A stretch of 64,000 bases of DNA from the NCBI GenBank assembly GCA_002633025.1, contig NMRB01001646.1:26032-90031 (forward strand), given 5' to 3'. Of this stretch, positions 43,901-50,490 are shown in pieces. How positions within the stretch are numbered: the stretch's first letter is position 1; each line of letters begins with the position of its first letter. The notes under the pieces are model-generated. The model saw only the letters and a program-made list of their open reading frames with translations. It was not told the DNA's origin and did not search any database. Made by a program: the position numbers and the translations under genes. The DNA comes from Notospermus geniculatus (lineage: Eukaryota > Nemertea > Pilidiophora > Heteronemertea > Lineidae).

Positions 43901-46818
43901 TACACAAATACAAAAACTCACTTTTCTCAAAATTTTCCCAACAGATTTTTTAAATTCTTTCAGTTATGGAAACTACACGATATTGGCTACAATATGGCAA
44001 AAGTTTCATTTCAATGCAATTTTTTTAACCTTTCTGCCAGTTAAGGAGCACTGTGCGCACGTCTGAGAGTGGCTTAACAACTTATCGCAAAGCAACCGCA
44101 GGTTGTCGCAAAATATCGCACAATGTCGGAAAAAATCGTTTATAACCCCAACTTATCTGTGTCAACTGAAGAGGCTGCAGACAGAAAATCCGTGTTGTCG
44201 CAAGATTGTCAAGCTATAATCGCAGATTGTCGCAAACAACCGCAAGTGAATGCCAAAAAACGCTGATTATCGTTAAGTTTACGACAATTCTGCGATACGT
44301 CTACGACACGCCTGCGACAAATCTGCGGTTATTTCTGCGATTGTTTGCGTAACGTAGAAAAATACAATCGCACGCAAATTGTCGCACGTGTGAGAGCAGC
44401 TTAAGCGCTGAGATCGCTTGCCAGCATCATTTCTGCTGAGTCGGAGTTTCTCTGCTAACGGAAGTTTGTTTTCGGTGCAGGTGATCGAGTTCCATGAACG
44501 ACACTTTTCCTTTTTAGTTTACGTTTTCATGTTTACTCATTCACACACACACGTAGCCATTGTACTCTGCGTGAGTTATAACTGGTTTCCGCTTCACTCC
44601 TGCGACGCTACTGTCCGTCGCGCAACAAACAGAGCGTCGCAGTAGTTGGGCGGCCAAGATAATAACCAGTCCGGTCAACAGCGTTGCACAAATAATAGTC
44701 GCTCCCTTCGGCGGAACGATTCCGCCTGTTCCGTTCCGGTCCGCATTTTCCATTAAGCCCCCAAAATGAATTATCGATGCCCAATACTCTGAATATTCTG
44801 TCAGTTGCAGAATTGGTATCTTCTTCCTTTTCACTCGGCTTACAGATGTAGGGCCTACCTTTAAAATACGCCAGCAATTTCCAATCTGCCTGATCGAAGG
44901 GTGAAGTGGTCTGTTTCCCAGATGCTATGAACGCTTCCTCCTGATATCCTCCACAAGCGTATTGGAACCAGTCCGTGCATGGATTGGCAGAAAGATCCAT
45001 TGAGCTAAGGATCTTGCCACTAAGTTTCGTGCATGTCGGCGAGGAACATACTTTAGGCTATCAAAATAAGTTGACATTTGTCATAAAAACGTTTTTTGCA
45101 TGTATACAGCGTGCCCAGGACATAAATCATACTAATAATCTATTTCTTAGTAAGATCTTAGTAAGAAGAGTCTTAGTAAAACTTTTCTGATAAGATTCTT
45201 ACAACGAAAATTTTAGTAAGATTTTGTAGAGTTGTTGTCCATTCGCAACTGTCGCAGCGCTCGGACAGTCGCAGGAAATGTGACAACAAGCATTATGTAA
45301 TAGGCCTTCAACCATGTCAGGGTTTTCCAGGATTTATTTATTTCTGACCCATATGTCGCTGTCACTCATTTGAATGACGTAAGGACTAGCTATTATGCAT
45401 TCTGCCTCCACGTCCTACTTGACGAGTAGATTTAATTTAAAGGTCAAGTATCATAAAAATATACTAATGCATGCAATCATCAAGAGGTCCAAATTAACAT
45501 ATATAAGATAAGAGGCCTTATTCAGCATCTTCAGAACACTTTGTGAAAAAAAATGCTGGGAAAAATGACGACATGACTAAATCTAAGGGAAATGCTGTTC
45601 TTTTCACATGACCTATTAAAGCAGCCATGAGGCACATGAAAGTACAGATAGTTAGTGAGGCCCTGTCACAGAGGAGGACAGCATGGATTTGAACCCCGGC
45701 AGCTGTTTTGCTTTGGCACACCACCAAGTGTACGAGGCTAACGCAAATAAAATGGGCCTAACTGTTCTTTCAATTCCTGAGATATGGCCCTAGCATGCGC
45801 AGTAAGCCCCCCCCCCCAAAGCCCTCAATCCTAGTAGTGTCACTGCTGTATTCAAGACGAGCTTGCGCGAAAGCAGCCAGTTCATCCACCGTTGCTCGAT
45901 CCCTTCTGGCTATGACTGCAACTGTTCAGCAACTGTTGCAAGAACGACTGTCCCTCGAAAGTACAGTGGTGTGACTGTTGTACAACTGTCCCTCACGAAG
46001 CAGCCAAGTGCTACCAGTTCAATGTGGCAATGGTCATCAAAGCAAACTGTAGGCCTACATCGCAGACCGACAGCCAACACCTTTACGCAAAAATACACTG
46101 TTGCTTTGATTCAAAAAGTATTATGTCAGGGTAAATGTGGCTGAAGTGACTGTGTATTAAACATGTACAGCCACCCTGCCCACGCATGACATGGCCTATT
46201 ACATAATGCGGGCTGCCACATTTCCTGGGACTTTTTGAGCACTGCGACATTTGCGAATAGACAACAACTCTAGTCAGATTTTTGTAACCAATATCTTACT
46301 AAGAAAAATCTTTGATAATGTTTCATGTAACAATCCGATAAGAAAAATCTTACTAAGATTTTTCCTGTAAGAATCTTATCAGAAAAGTCTTACTAATTTT
46401 TTTCTTACTAAGATATTACTAAGAAATAGCTAAGATACTAAGAAAGAAAATTATAAGATTATTAGTAAGATTCATGTCCTGGGTGTAGGCCCACCACAGT
46501 TCAATTTGTGACAATAATAATGCTGTACATGCATTGCCGATGTTCAGGCGTTTCTTTCACGGGAAATTCATAATTGGCAACTGATAATTAACAGAAAACA
46601 TACCGACGCCCATGACTTACCGGTGGAGGTGGAACTTTCGTGAGAGGAATAACGTTGGTTGCAAACAATATTATGAATACAACCGCGATCACTAGAAACA
46701 CAGCCAAGGTGACAACAGCTACGATGATACCTCCAGGTGGTTTTGGCTTTGGCTCCGCGACAGCTAGCTTAATGTCTGACGTCGACACTTCCATTTTGAA
46801 ACGCTTGTCTAAATCAGA
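22795..46818 (-). CDS. M13 (neprilysin/ECE-like) metallopeptidase gene, incomplete model
   Basis: M13 enzymes are type II membrane zinc peptidases that trim extracellular peptides. Nine minus-strand exons together follow the family order: cytoplasmic tail and membrane segment, the Cys-rich DLSANPCTDWFQYACGGY start of the ectodomain, the LYxxC and GG.WV..AW segments, helical middle, and the FF.LVSELNWFD / DDYF...MF...EWIE region. About 440 residues are recovered, against about 700-770 for the family. Unseen are one exon between 42089 and 37993, one between 37883 and 30865, and the entire C-terminal third with HExxH and ExxxD. Those may lie left of 22795, be lost, or be missed. Activity therefore cannot be judged. 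Introns are full of transposons. Confidence 0.8.
23105..23147 (+). repeat. two-copy 20-bp tandem repeat
   Basis: GGGTATAGATTACATGAAT is repeated directly in the short intron between two peptidase exons. Confidence 0.7.
23180..23356 (-). CDS. M13 peptidase exon (LNWFD...TK segment)
   Basis: Acceptor TATTTTTCAG, donor CCCAAG|GTAAAG, 177 nt = 59 codons, phase 0 to 0. Reads IIEAFFDLVSELNWFD..TKDKIELKSR, the conserved AF...L..L.WMD..TK..A..K block of M13 peptidases. It joins in phase to the exon at 27822-27939. Confidence 0.8.
23421..23520 (+). repeat. dispersed repeat G, copy 2
   Basis: Has CCTGGGTGAGCT, CGTCCGTCGTC and GCTATTGATCTGGAACTTGG, linking it to repeats G and H. A run of G (23547-23559) follows. 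Confidence 0.55.
23563..24570. mobile_element. 1008-bp element with subrepeat-built inverted termini
   Basis: The left arm (23563-23775) is a chain of about ten variants of CTAACGCATAATGTTACAC. The right arm (24350-24570) is the same chain inverted, and outer ends TGTTACAAC / GTTGTAACA match. The interior carries inverse pieces of repeat D (23810-23890, 24293-24322). No transposase. The target duplication is unclear. Confidence 0.75.
24642..25016 (+). CDS. candidate terminal exon, unknown protein
   Basis: A strong acceptor (ATTTTTCTTTCAG) is followed by 124 open codons to a TAG. The frame starts WCNAEERQREMRHAAV, then becomes acidic and Pro/Gln-rich with a repeated PxNLED motif (about residues 88-105), so likely disordered. 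I do not recognise a family. Upstream exons would lie on the plus strand inside the peptidase locus, and none was found. There is no AATAAA within 200 bp. It could be a real 3' exon of an opposite-strand gene or transposon-derived. Confidence 0.4.
   Translation, partial: WCNAEERQREMRHAAVNVARWRQPVNPEGPVIGNDGGDEHHEIRNISIPEDAGEVRTRRERYNPSPNHIDIFFQNPGPEGHDDPGQQPANLEDPQPPNLEDQEQPAAQEQPANNLSMADSKIFS
25212..26162. mobile_element. 951-bp element built of ACCATAG repeats
   Basis: The ends CCCTATTAAAAAT and their inverse complement (TTTTTAATAGGG) are flanked by ATG at 25209-25211 and 26163-26165. The left 270 bp is mostly CTATGGT words, and the right 420 bp (25740-26155) is a run of ATACCATAGTACCATAA-type units in the inverse sense. 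The whole could pair back. The middle is ordinary AT-rich DNA without a transposase. Confidence 0.8.
26163..27184. other. no recognised gene
   Basis: Intron DNA of the peptidase locus with no exon of that family detected. Confidence 0.35.
27185..27622 (-). repeat. dispersed repeat H, copy 2
   Basis: Inverse, uninterrupted counterpart of 14376-15270, ending with the palindrome AGCTCACCTCACAGAGGTGAGC. A tandem slip TTTAGAAACG occurs near 27230. Confidence 0.8.
27822..27939 (-). CDS. M13 peptidase exon (WFVQADMREAYEALF segment)
   Basis: Donor AAAGAC|GTAAGT. Acceptor best placed at AGAAAAG|T, so that the GG left by the previous exon completes a Gly codon. 118 nt = 1 + 39 codons. It holds NAIISCLWFV then a basic end KKYYKGTKKTKKD. 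The neighbouring exons are clearer family matches than this one. Confidence 0.6.
28022..29323. mobile_element. 1.3-kb TIR element
   Basis: TGTACAGGCATTG...AATGTTTATCTAC at 28022 is mirrored by GTAGATAAACATT...CAATGCCTGTACA ending 29323. A second inner inverted pair, GGTTGCTGAGATATTTGAGG / CTCAAATATCTCAGCAACC (28058, 29004), extends the arms. AT-rich interior without transposase. It sits against the family I MITE fragment at 29324. Confidence 0.7.
29324..29390 (+). repeat. family I MITE fragment
   Basis: Shares CGTCAGAAATAG.GTTAGCG and GTTAACGGAGCG with 17805-17851. Confidence 0.6.
29688..29815 (+). repeat. minisatellite of CCATTTCGCCTACTC units
   Basis: About eight units of 14-18 bp with variants CCATTTCACCTAC and CCGTTTCGCC. 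Confidence 0.8.
29937..29999. repeat. imperfect hairpin
   Basis: CTTAAGTCAAAGTGTGATAC pairs with GTGTCACACTT...GACTTAA about a short loop. Confidence 0.6.
29996..30315 (+). mobile_element. Kolobok-like MITE relative, right end lost
   Basis: Starts TTAAAGGAGCTGGACGTCC and shares most of its length with the intact element at 39934-40191 (GAGTTGCATTGGACCGGGCA, ACTGGTGCTGCCACCTTCAC). The right terminus is replaced by another repeat at about 30316. Confidence 0.65.
30316..30700. repeat. inverted arms of repeat K
   Basis: 30316-30385 (CCACGGGAATTATTGACTAT...GGCCAAGTTATGAAAGGCC) and 30530-30700 are inverse complements of each other. The family is also at 37145-37310 and 43135-43240. Confidence 0.65.
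30741..30865 (-). CDS. M13 peptidase exon (VDWAKFF...VYVGGLEIL segment)
   Basis: Acceptor CTTTTTACAG, donor GACGG|GTGAGC, 125 nt = 41 codons + 2. Reads VDWAKFFSTVL then YEVYVGGLEILQELNELI, matching the family's W..Y/F...V........V.VY...YL..L..L stretch. The end phase fits the exon at 27939. Confidence 0.75.
31017..31172 (+). repeat. dispersed repeat J, copy 2
   Basis: Direct-orientation relative of 20106-20245, with an extra 25-bp stretch after GGCTCAACTAC. Confidence 0.7.
31173..32111. other. no recognised gene
   Basis: Intron DNA; no peptidase exon found. Confidence 0.35.
32112..32534. mobile_element. 423-bp MITE with GGCTCCCGTTCCATAGAG ends
   Basis: The two termini are inverse complements over about 36 bp (GGCTCCCGTTCCATAGAGTT...CGTTTTCAC). 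Inside, 32272-32318 matches the body of the tRNA-like repeat near 42300 (TTTCACCTTAGAAACCCG). Confidence 0.75.
32535..33588. other. no recognised gene
   Basis: Some frames exceed 100 codons but without family resemblance or splice context. Confidence 0.35.
33589..34560. mobile_element. mariner-like TIR element, TA duplication, interrupted
   Basis: The ends CAGGGTGGGCCAAAAAAGCG form perfect 25-bp inverted repeats flanked by TA (33587-33588, 34561-34562), as expected of Tc1/mariner-type elements. It is 972 bp including a 455-bp inner insertion; no transposase frame. Confidence 0.8.
33757..34211. mobile_element. 455-bp TIR MITE inside the mariner-like element
   Basis: Termini AGCCCTTTTTACACGGTGC and their inverse complement, flanked by AAT at 33754-33756 and 34212-34214. 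The interior holds GATCGAG and GGTTCGG words in both orientations, so long arms can pair. Confidence 0.8.
34902..35125. mobile_element. nested TIR element, partly unsequenced
   Basis: CAGGCCCGTCGGAAC at 34902 and inverse complement ending 35125, flanked by TAAAC at 34897-34901 and 35126-35130. Most of its interior is the N run. Confidence 0.75.
34946..35082. other. assembly gap, 137 N
   Basis: G-rich sequence on the left and C/G runs on the right probably stopped sequencing. Confidence 0.95.
35402..36623. other. no recognised gene
   Basis: CAGGGTGGTCAAAAAAAAAC preceded by TA at 35519 looks like one end of a further mariner-like element; no partner end is visible. Otherwise unassigned intron DNA. 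Confidence 0.4.
36624..36749. mobile_element. palindromic MITE, about 126 bp
   Basis: GGGTAGCCGCATAGAAACTC and its inverse complement near 36730-36749, with CTCCGCTAGCGCTAGCGGAG itself palindromic. Confidence 0.75.
36975..37105. mobile_element. palindromic MITE family L, copy 1
   Basis: CAATGGGTCATAT...AGCAAATGCTTTTAC with inverse partner AAAAGCATTTGCTAGTCTTT...GACCCATTG. A close relative lies at 52270-52395. Confidence 0.8.
37145..37555. mobile_element. TIR element of repeat K family
   Basis: TATACTGTATAATATGACTT / its inverse complement ending 37555 (AAGTCATATTATACAGTATG); about 410 bp. The interior shares CCAGGCCAAGTTATGAAAGG with 30316-30700 and 43135-43240. One N at 37436. Confidence 0.75.
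37556..37772. mobile_element. 217-bp palindromic MITE
   Basis: TACGGGAGAATCCAACTTAC...GACGCGAGTCCA and inverse complement at 37741-37772. The centre repeats the fold with GGGGTAGC...GCTACCCC. Confidence 0.8.
37883..37993 (-). CDS. M13 peptidase exon (FKNKSADFIKKSLG segment)
   Basis: Acceptor TATCTTTCAG, donor TCAAAG|GTTTGT, 111 nt = 37 codons, phase 0 to 0. It reads FKNKSADFIKKSLG...KKLDEVVNFATNF, resembling the helical A....M..VA.LLG......A..V..FE..LA segment of M13 enzymes. Similarity is by pattern, so less certain than the N-terminal exons. Confidence 0.6.
37994..39028. other. no recognised gene; TA microsatellite at 38607-38626
   Basis: A minus frame at 38398-38483 was weighed as the missing peptidase exon but its phases do not fit. 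(TA)n is clear. Confidence 0.4.
39934..40191. mobile_element. 258-bp Kolobok/T2-like MITE
   Basis: Bounded by TTAA on both sides, with inverted ends AAGGAGCTCGACGTCCAAG. TTAA duplication plus an AAGG terminus is the hallmark of Kolobok-related T2 MITEs. A relative is at 29996-30315. Confidence 0.75.
40411..40495 (+). repeat. tRNA-derived sequence with oligo-T end
   Basis: Has a B box (GGGTTCGAAACCC at 40470-40482), a D-arm-like GTGGTGTGGTGGTT, a possible anticodon loop CTTGCGA, and T9 directly after. The acceptor arm does not pair, so a SINE head or decayed tRNA rather than a working gene. Confidence 0.55.
40995..41846. mobile_element. about 850-bp TIR element with GGCCCGTATGCACCAG ends
   Basis: Termini are inverse complements. 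The interior is dominated by CTTAAGTT/AACTTAAG words, giving many internal pairings. Confidence 0.7.
41852..41953. mobile_element. 102-bp palindromic MITE
   Basis: TTAAGCCCCGTTTCCACTA pairs with TAGTGGGAACGGGGCTTAA. Confidence 0.75.
42089..42258 (-). CDS. M13 peptidase exon (FGGLWVADAW segment)
   Basis: Acceptor TCATCCATGCAG, donor GAGCTGCTG|GTAAGT, 170 nt = 2 + 56 codons. Reads TKYVKEFGGLWVADAWKEA, then LLSRLSFYGAEPLVEVAA.PNPFN, the GGWPV...W ... L...G...L....V..D..N region of the family. Phase matches the previous exon. Confidence 0.8.
42352..42437 (-). repeat. tRNA-derived (Ser/Leu-like) SINE head
   Basis: On the minus strand GGGGATTTGGCCTAGTGG gives a good A box and long variable region, then a B-box-like AATTCGAATC. 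It continues into a body (to about 42290) that recurs at 32272-32318. Short piece also at 11056. Confidence 0.6.
42894..43004 (-). CDS. M13 peptidase exon (LKELYQGCLN segment)
   Basis: No long open frame marks it, but acceptor CAACTATCAG and donor CCAA|GTAAGA bound 111 nt = 2 + 36 codons + 1. Both phases join the neighbouring exons exactly (Asp and Ile codons across the junctions). Reads FQSLKELYQGCLNATRR.ELGIKP, matching K...LY.SCM.......G..PL of M13 enzymes with its conserved Cys. Confidence 0.75.
43135..43240 (+). repeat. repeat K, fragment
   Basis: TATAATATGACTTATCCG...GGCCAAGTTATGAAAGGCC as at 37145. Confidence 0.65.
43333..44060. repeat. large palindrome, about 300-bp arms
   Basis: 43333-43637 and 43739-44060 are inverse complements at roughly 90% with a 100-bp spacer; the right arm has an extra 26 bp near its outer end. 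Frames of similar protein sequence on opposite strands are a result of this. Confidence 0.8.
44859..45057 (-). CDS. M13 peptidase exon (PCTDWFQYACGGY), copy 1
   Basis: Acceptor TATTTTGATAG, donor TTTAAAG|GTAGGC, 199 nt = 66 codons + 1. Reads VCSSPTCTKLSGKIL..MD then NPCTDWFQYACGGY: the two conserved Cys before the (D/N)PC.DF..YACGG signature that opens every M13 ectodomain. Joins in phase to the membrane exon upstream and to 43004 downstream. Confidence 0.9.
45227..46272. mobile_element. 1046-bp TIR transposon absent from the duplicate copy
   Basis: TAGAGTTGTTGTC...ATTCGCAA and inverse complement form terminal repeats of about 80 bp ending near GCATTATGTAATAGGCC. The corresponding site in copy 2 (about 49690-49720) is empty. 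No transposase; a tRNA-like stretch lies inside. Termini begin and end with TA. Confidence 0.85.
45655..45745 (-). repeat. tRNA-like sequence
   Basis: On the minus strand GGTTCAAATCC forms a B box and TTAGCCTCGTACACTTGG..GTG a poor A box. Likely SINE-related. Confidence 0.4.
46621..46818 (-). CDS. M13 peptidase membrane-anchor exon, copy 1
   Basis: Acceptor CTTCTTTTTTCAG, donor CCACCG|GTAAGT, 198 nt = 66 codons. An ATG at 46794 starts a 21-residue cytoplasmic tail (MEVSTSDIKLAVAEPKPK...) followed by about 28 hydrophobic residues (GIIVAVVTLAVFLVIAV...), then a Pro-rich stub: a type II signal anchor. The longer frame upstream of the acceptor is broken by a one-base indel in the duplicate, supporting this ATG and a non-coding upstream exon. 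Confidence 0.8.
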
Positions 46819-46944
46819 CTGAAAAAAGAAGGCTCTATCGCTGTTCTGATACACACGACTTGGCTATAAACTCAATTAAGTACACATTGAACCAAATTGT
46901 CAAAAACTCCTTTTAAGCCTTTTAATAAACCAAATAAGCATTTT

Positions 46945-47011
46945 TATGGTTCCCGATCATCAAGATCGGGAACCATATTGTTTTTGGTCATGGTGTCTGT
47001 GTGTGTATCTG

Positions 47012-47043
<32 letters not shown>

Positions 47044-47045
47044 CG
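46945..47045 (+). repeat. palindrome GGTTCCCGATC plus (GT)n microsatellite
   Basis: GGTTCCCGATC / GATCGGGAACC about a 5-base loop at 46949-46975, then about 60 bp of GT repeats (46988-47045). Confidence 0.8.
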
Positions 47046-47526
47046 TTTGTATACCGCTAGAAGCGAGGTTTTATACATGTATATGATAACACACCCACGT
47101 ACCGTGGTTCCGAAAAATAGTGAGGTCGATTTTCCATGACCTCGGTATGTCTACCTCTCAATGAGATCCCAGTGCCTTCCTGATTCTCATAGTGAGGTTT
47201 TCAGCCATACCTCGCTATAACAGTTCAGTGTTGGTTTAGTGTGTCGTGTGTGTCGTGCCTAACACACACAACTGGAGTTTGCAAGGTACCGCGCGCCATC
47301 TATGTGCGATTTCCAAATATGGGTTTTAAGTACCGCCCACTAAATTCCATCAGCCAATCAGGTCACGCGTTCATGAATATTGATGAGGCCTGCATCTTTT
47401 GCCATGTTTTGTGTGTTATATGCAGGCAGGCATGCATTTGGCCTATTTGTGGTATGATAGCTACACTTTAATGTTGACATAGCGAGGGAGAAGGATTAAT
47501 CTGTTTACGAGAGGATTACAGTATGC
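47046..47526. other. no recognised feature
   Basis: Possible promoter region of the candidate exon at 47527; no TATA box seen. Confidence 0.3.
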
Positions 47527-47559
47527 ATGGCGGGATCTGATGTGGATTCAAGCGTTCCG
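47527..47559 (+). CDS. candidate first exon (MAGSDVDSSVP), cut by gap
   Basis: GC-ATGGCGGGATCTG starts 11 codons ending at CCG|GTAAGT, a strong donor, on the plus strand. The gap follows 54 bp later, so no second exon is visible. Unknown protein. Such a short exon could be chance. Confidence 0.3.
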
Positions 47560-47613
47560 GTAAGTTTGCCACACTGTTGGAGTGGTACGCATGCAAGCGT
47601 TGTTCTGCTACAA

Positions 47614-48610
47614 NNNNNNNNNNNNNNNNNNNNNNNNNNNNNNNNNNNNNNNNNNNNNNNNNNNNNNNNNNNNNNNNNNNNNNNNNNNNNNNNNNNNNNN
47701 NNNNNNNNNNNNNNNNNNNNNNNNNNNNNNNNNNNNNNNNNNNNNNNNNNNNNNNNNNNNNNNNNNNNNNNNNNNNNNNNNNNNNNNNNNNNNNNNNNNN
47801 NNNNNNNNNNNNNNNNNNNNNNNNNNNNNNNNNNNNNNNNNNNNNNNNNNNNNNNNNNNNNNNNNNNNNNNNNNNNNNNNNNNNNNNNNNNNNNNNNNNN
47901 NNNNNNNNNNNNNNNNNNNNNNNNNNNNNNNNNNNNNNNNNNNNNNNNNNNNNNNNNNNNNNNNNNNNNNNNNNNNNNNNNNNNNNNNNNNNNNNNNNNN
48001 NNNNNNNNNNNNNNNNNNNNNNNNNNNNNNNNNNNNNNNNNNNNNNNNNNNNNNNNNNNNNNNNNNNNNNNNNNNNNNNNNNNNNNNNNNNNNNNNNNNN
48101 NNNNNNNNNNNNNNNNNNNNNNNNNNNNNNNNNNNNNNNNNNNNNNNNNNNNNNNNNNNNNNNNNNNNNNNNNNNNNNNNNNNNNNNNNNNNNNNNNNNN
48201 NNNNNNNNNNNNNNNNNNNNNNNNNNNNNNNNNNNNNNNNNNNNNNNNNNNNNNNNNNNNNNNNNNNNNNNNNNNNNNNNNNNNNNNNNNNNNNNNNNNN
48301 NNNNNNNNNNNNNNNNNNNNNNNNNNNNNNNNNNNNNNNNNNNNNNNNNNNNNNNNNNNNNNNNNNNNNNNNNNNNNNNNNNNNNNNNNNNNNNNNNNNN
48401 NNNNNNNNNNNNNNNNNNNNNNNNNNNNNNNNNNNNNNNNNNNNNNNNNNNNNNNNNNNNNNNNNNNNNNNNNNNNNNNNNNNNNNNNNNNNNNNNNNNN
48501 NNNNNNNNNNNNNNNNNNNNNNNNNNNNNNNNNNNNNNNNNNNNNNNNNNNNNNNNNNNNNNNNNNNNNNNNNNNNNNNNNNNNNNNNNNNNNNNNNNNN
48601 NNNNNNNNNN
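47614..48610. other. assembly gap, 997 N
   Basis: Separates the two copies of the peptidase 5' region. Long open frames reported across it are artefacts. Confidence 0.95.
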
Positions 48611-49297
48611 AGGCTGCAGACAGAAAATCCGTATTGTCGCAAGATTGTCAAGCTATAATCGCAGATTGTCGCAAACAACCCGCCGCAAGTGAATGCCAAA
48701 AAACGCTGATTATCGTTAAGTTTACGACAATTCTGCGATACGTCTACGACACGCCTGCGACAAATCTGCGGTTATTTCTGCGATTGTTTGCGTAACGTAG
48801 AAAAATACAATCGAACGCAAATTGTCGCACGTGTGAGAGCAGCTTAAGCGCTGAGATCGCTTGCCAGCATCATTTCTGCTGAGTCGGAGTTTCTCTGCTA
48901 ACGGAAGTTTGTTTTCGGTGCAGGTGATCGAGTTCCATGAACGACACTTTTCCTTTTTAGTTTACGTTTTCATGTTTACTCATTCACACACACACGTAGC
49001 CATTGTATTCTGCGTGAGTTATAACTGGTTTCCGCTTCACTCCTGCGACGCTACTGTCCGTCGCGCAACAAACAGAGCGTCGCAGTAGTTGGGCGGCCAA
49101 GATAATAACTAGTCTGGTCATCAGCGTTGCAGAAATAATGGTCGCTCCTTTCGGCAGAACGATTCCGCCTGTTCCGTTCCTTCCGCATTTTCCATTAAGC
49201 CCCCAAAATGAATTATCGATGCCCAATACTCTGAATATTCTGTCAGTTGCAGAATTGGTATCTTCCTGTCCACTCGGCTTACAGATGTAGGGCCTAC

Positions 49298-49496
49298 CTT
49301 TAAAGTACGCCAACAATTTCCAATCTGCCTGATCGAAGGGTGAAGTGGTCTGTTTCCCAGATGCTATGAACGCTTCCTCCTGATATCCTCCACAGGCGTA
49401 TTGGAACCAGTCCGTGCATGGATTGGCAGAAAGATCCATTGAGCTAAGGATCTTACCGCTAAGTTTCGTGCATGTCGGCGAGGAACATACTTTAGG
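49298..49496 (-). CDS. M13 peptidase exon (PCTDWFQYACGGY), copy 2
   Basis: Same junctions and 199-nt length as 44859-45057. The coding differences I can see are silent or absent (for example AAA/AAG, CAG/CAA-type third-base changes), so it is not decaying. Confidence 0.85.
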
Positions 49497-49553
49497 CTAT
49501 CAAAATAAGTTGGCATTTGTCATAAAAACGTTTTTTTGCATGTATACCGCGTG

Positions 49554-49914
49554 CCCAGGACATGAATCATAATAATCTTATAATGTTCGTAGTAAGTATC
49601 TTAGCTATTTCTTAGTAAGATCTTAGTAAGAAGATTCTTAGTAAGACTTTTCTGATACGATTCTTACAAGGAAGATCTTAGAAAGATTTTTCTAAAAATC
49701 TTAGTAAGATTTTTCTAATCAATATCTAACTAAGAAAAATCTTTGATAATGTTTCATGTAACAATCTGATAAGAAAAATCTTACTAAGATTTTTCCTGTA
49801 AGAATCTTATCAGAAAAGTCTCACTAAAATTTTTCTTACTAAGATCTTACGAAGAAATAGCTAAGATACTAACAAAGAAAATTATAAGATTATTAGTAAG
49901 ATTCATGTCCTGGG
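49554..49914. mobile_element. CCCAGGACAT foldback MITE, copy 2, uninterrupted
   Basis: 361 bp from CCCAGGACATGAATC to its inverse complement. Arms of TTATAAT and AGTAAG/CTTACT repeats; the empty-site allele for the 1046-bp transposon. Confidence 0.85.
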
Positions 49915-50051
49915 CGTAGGCCCACCACAGTTCAATTTGTGACAATAATAATGCTGTACATGCATTGCCGATGTTCAGGCGTTTCTTTCACGGGAAATTC
50001 ATAATTGGCAACTGGTAATTAACAGAAAACATACCGACGCCCATGACTCAC

Positions 50052-50249
50052 CTGTGGAGGTGGAACTTTCGTGAGAGGAATAACGTTGGTTGCAAACAAT
50101 ATTATGAATACAACCGCGATCACTAGAAACACAGCCAAGGTGACAACAGCTACGATGATACCTCCGGGCGGTTTTGGCTTTGGCTCCGCGACAGCTAGCT
50201 TAATGTCTGACGTCGACACTTCCATTTTAAAACGCTTGTCTAAATCAGA
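50052..50249 (-). CDS. M13 peptidase membrane-anchor exon, copy 2
   Basis: Same 198-nt exon, with donor CCACAG|GTGAGT (last residue Gln instead of Pro). Membrane segment unchanged. One extra A upstream of the acceptor breaks the longer frame seen in copy 1. No downstream exons after the 49298 exon are present before the gap. Confidence 0.8.
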
Positions 50250-50369
50250 CTGAAAAAAAGAAGGCTCTATCGCTGTTCTGATACATACGACTTGGCTGTA
50301 AACTCAATTCAGTACACATTGAACCAAATTGTCAAATACTCCTTTTAAGCCTTTTAATAAACCAAATAA

Positions 50370-50490
50370 GACCAAAAGGGTGAATGTCGTCCTGGGTACC
50401 CCTAAAGGGCACCCCAGGTCCAACCTATGTATCCCTAAATGGCACCCAGGTACGTACTGGGTACCCTTTAGGAACCTAAAGGATACTTCT
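50370..50490 (+). repeat. GGTACCC/CCTAAAGG inverted words
   Basis: CTGGGTACCCCTAAAGGGCACC and later ACTGGGTACCCTTTAGG form overlapping partial hairpins. Confidence 0.5.

Larger units (their letters stand above)
45114..46483. mobile_element. CCCAGGACAT foldback MITE, copy 1, interrupted
   Basis: CCCAGGACATAAATC and its inverse at 46469-46483 enclose dense CTTAGTAAGAT / ATCTTACTAAG words. Without the inner transposon it is about 324 bp. It lies in the intron after the membrane exon. Confidence 0.8.
44171..46939 (-). repeat. segmental duplication, copy 1 (peptidase 5' exons)
   Basis: Matches 48611-50369 almost base for base (scattered substitutions and small indels) apart from a 1046-bp transposon. 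Ends after AACCAAATAAG. Carries the two first recognised peptidase exons with intact frames. Confidence 0.9.
48611..50369 (-). repeat. segmental duplication, copy 2 (peptidase 5' exons)
   Basis: Counterpart of 44171-46939, starting directly at the gap. Small differences include AACCCGCCGCAAG for AACCGCAAG and a shorter stretch near 49180. Confidence 0.9.

Noticed and set aside
43315-44066. Two similar proteins on opposite strands
   Set aside because: Explained by the large palindrome.
47527-48795. Long open frames across 47.5-48.8 kb
   Set aside because: They run through 997 unknown bases and have no real sequence inside.
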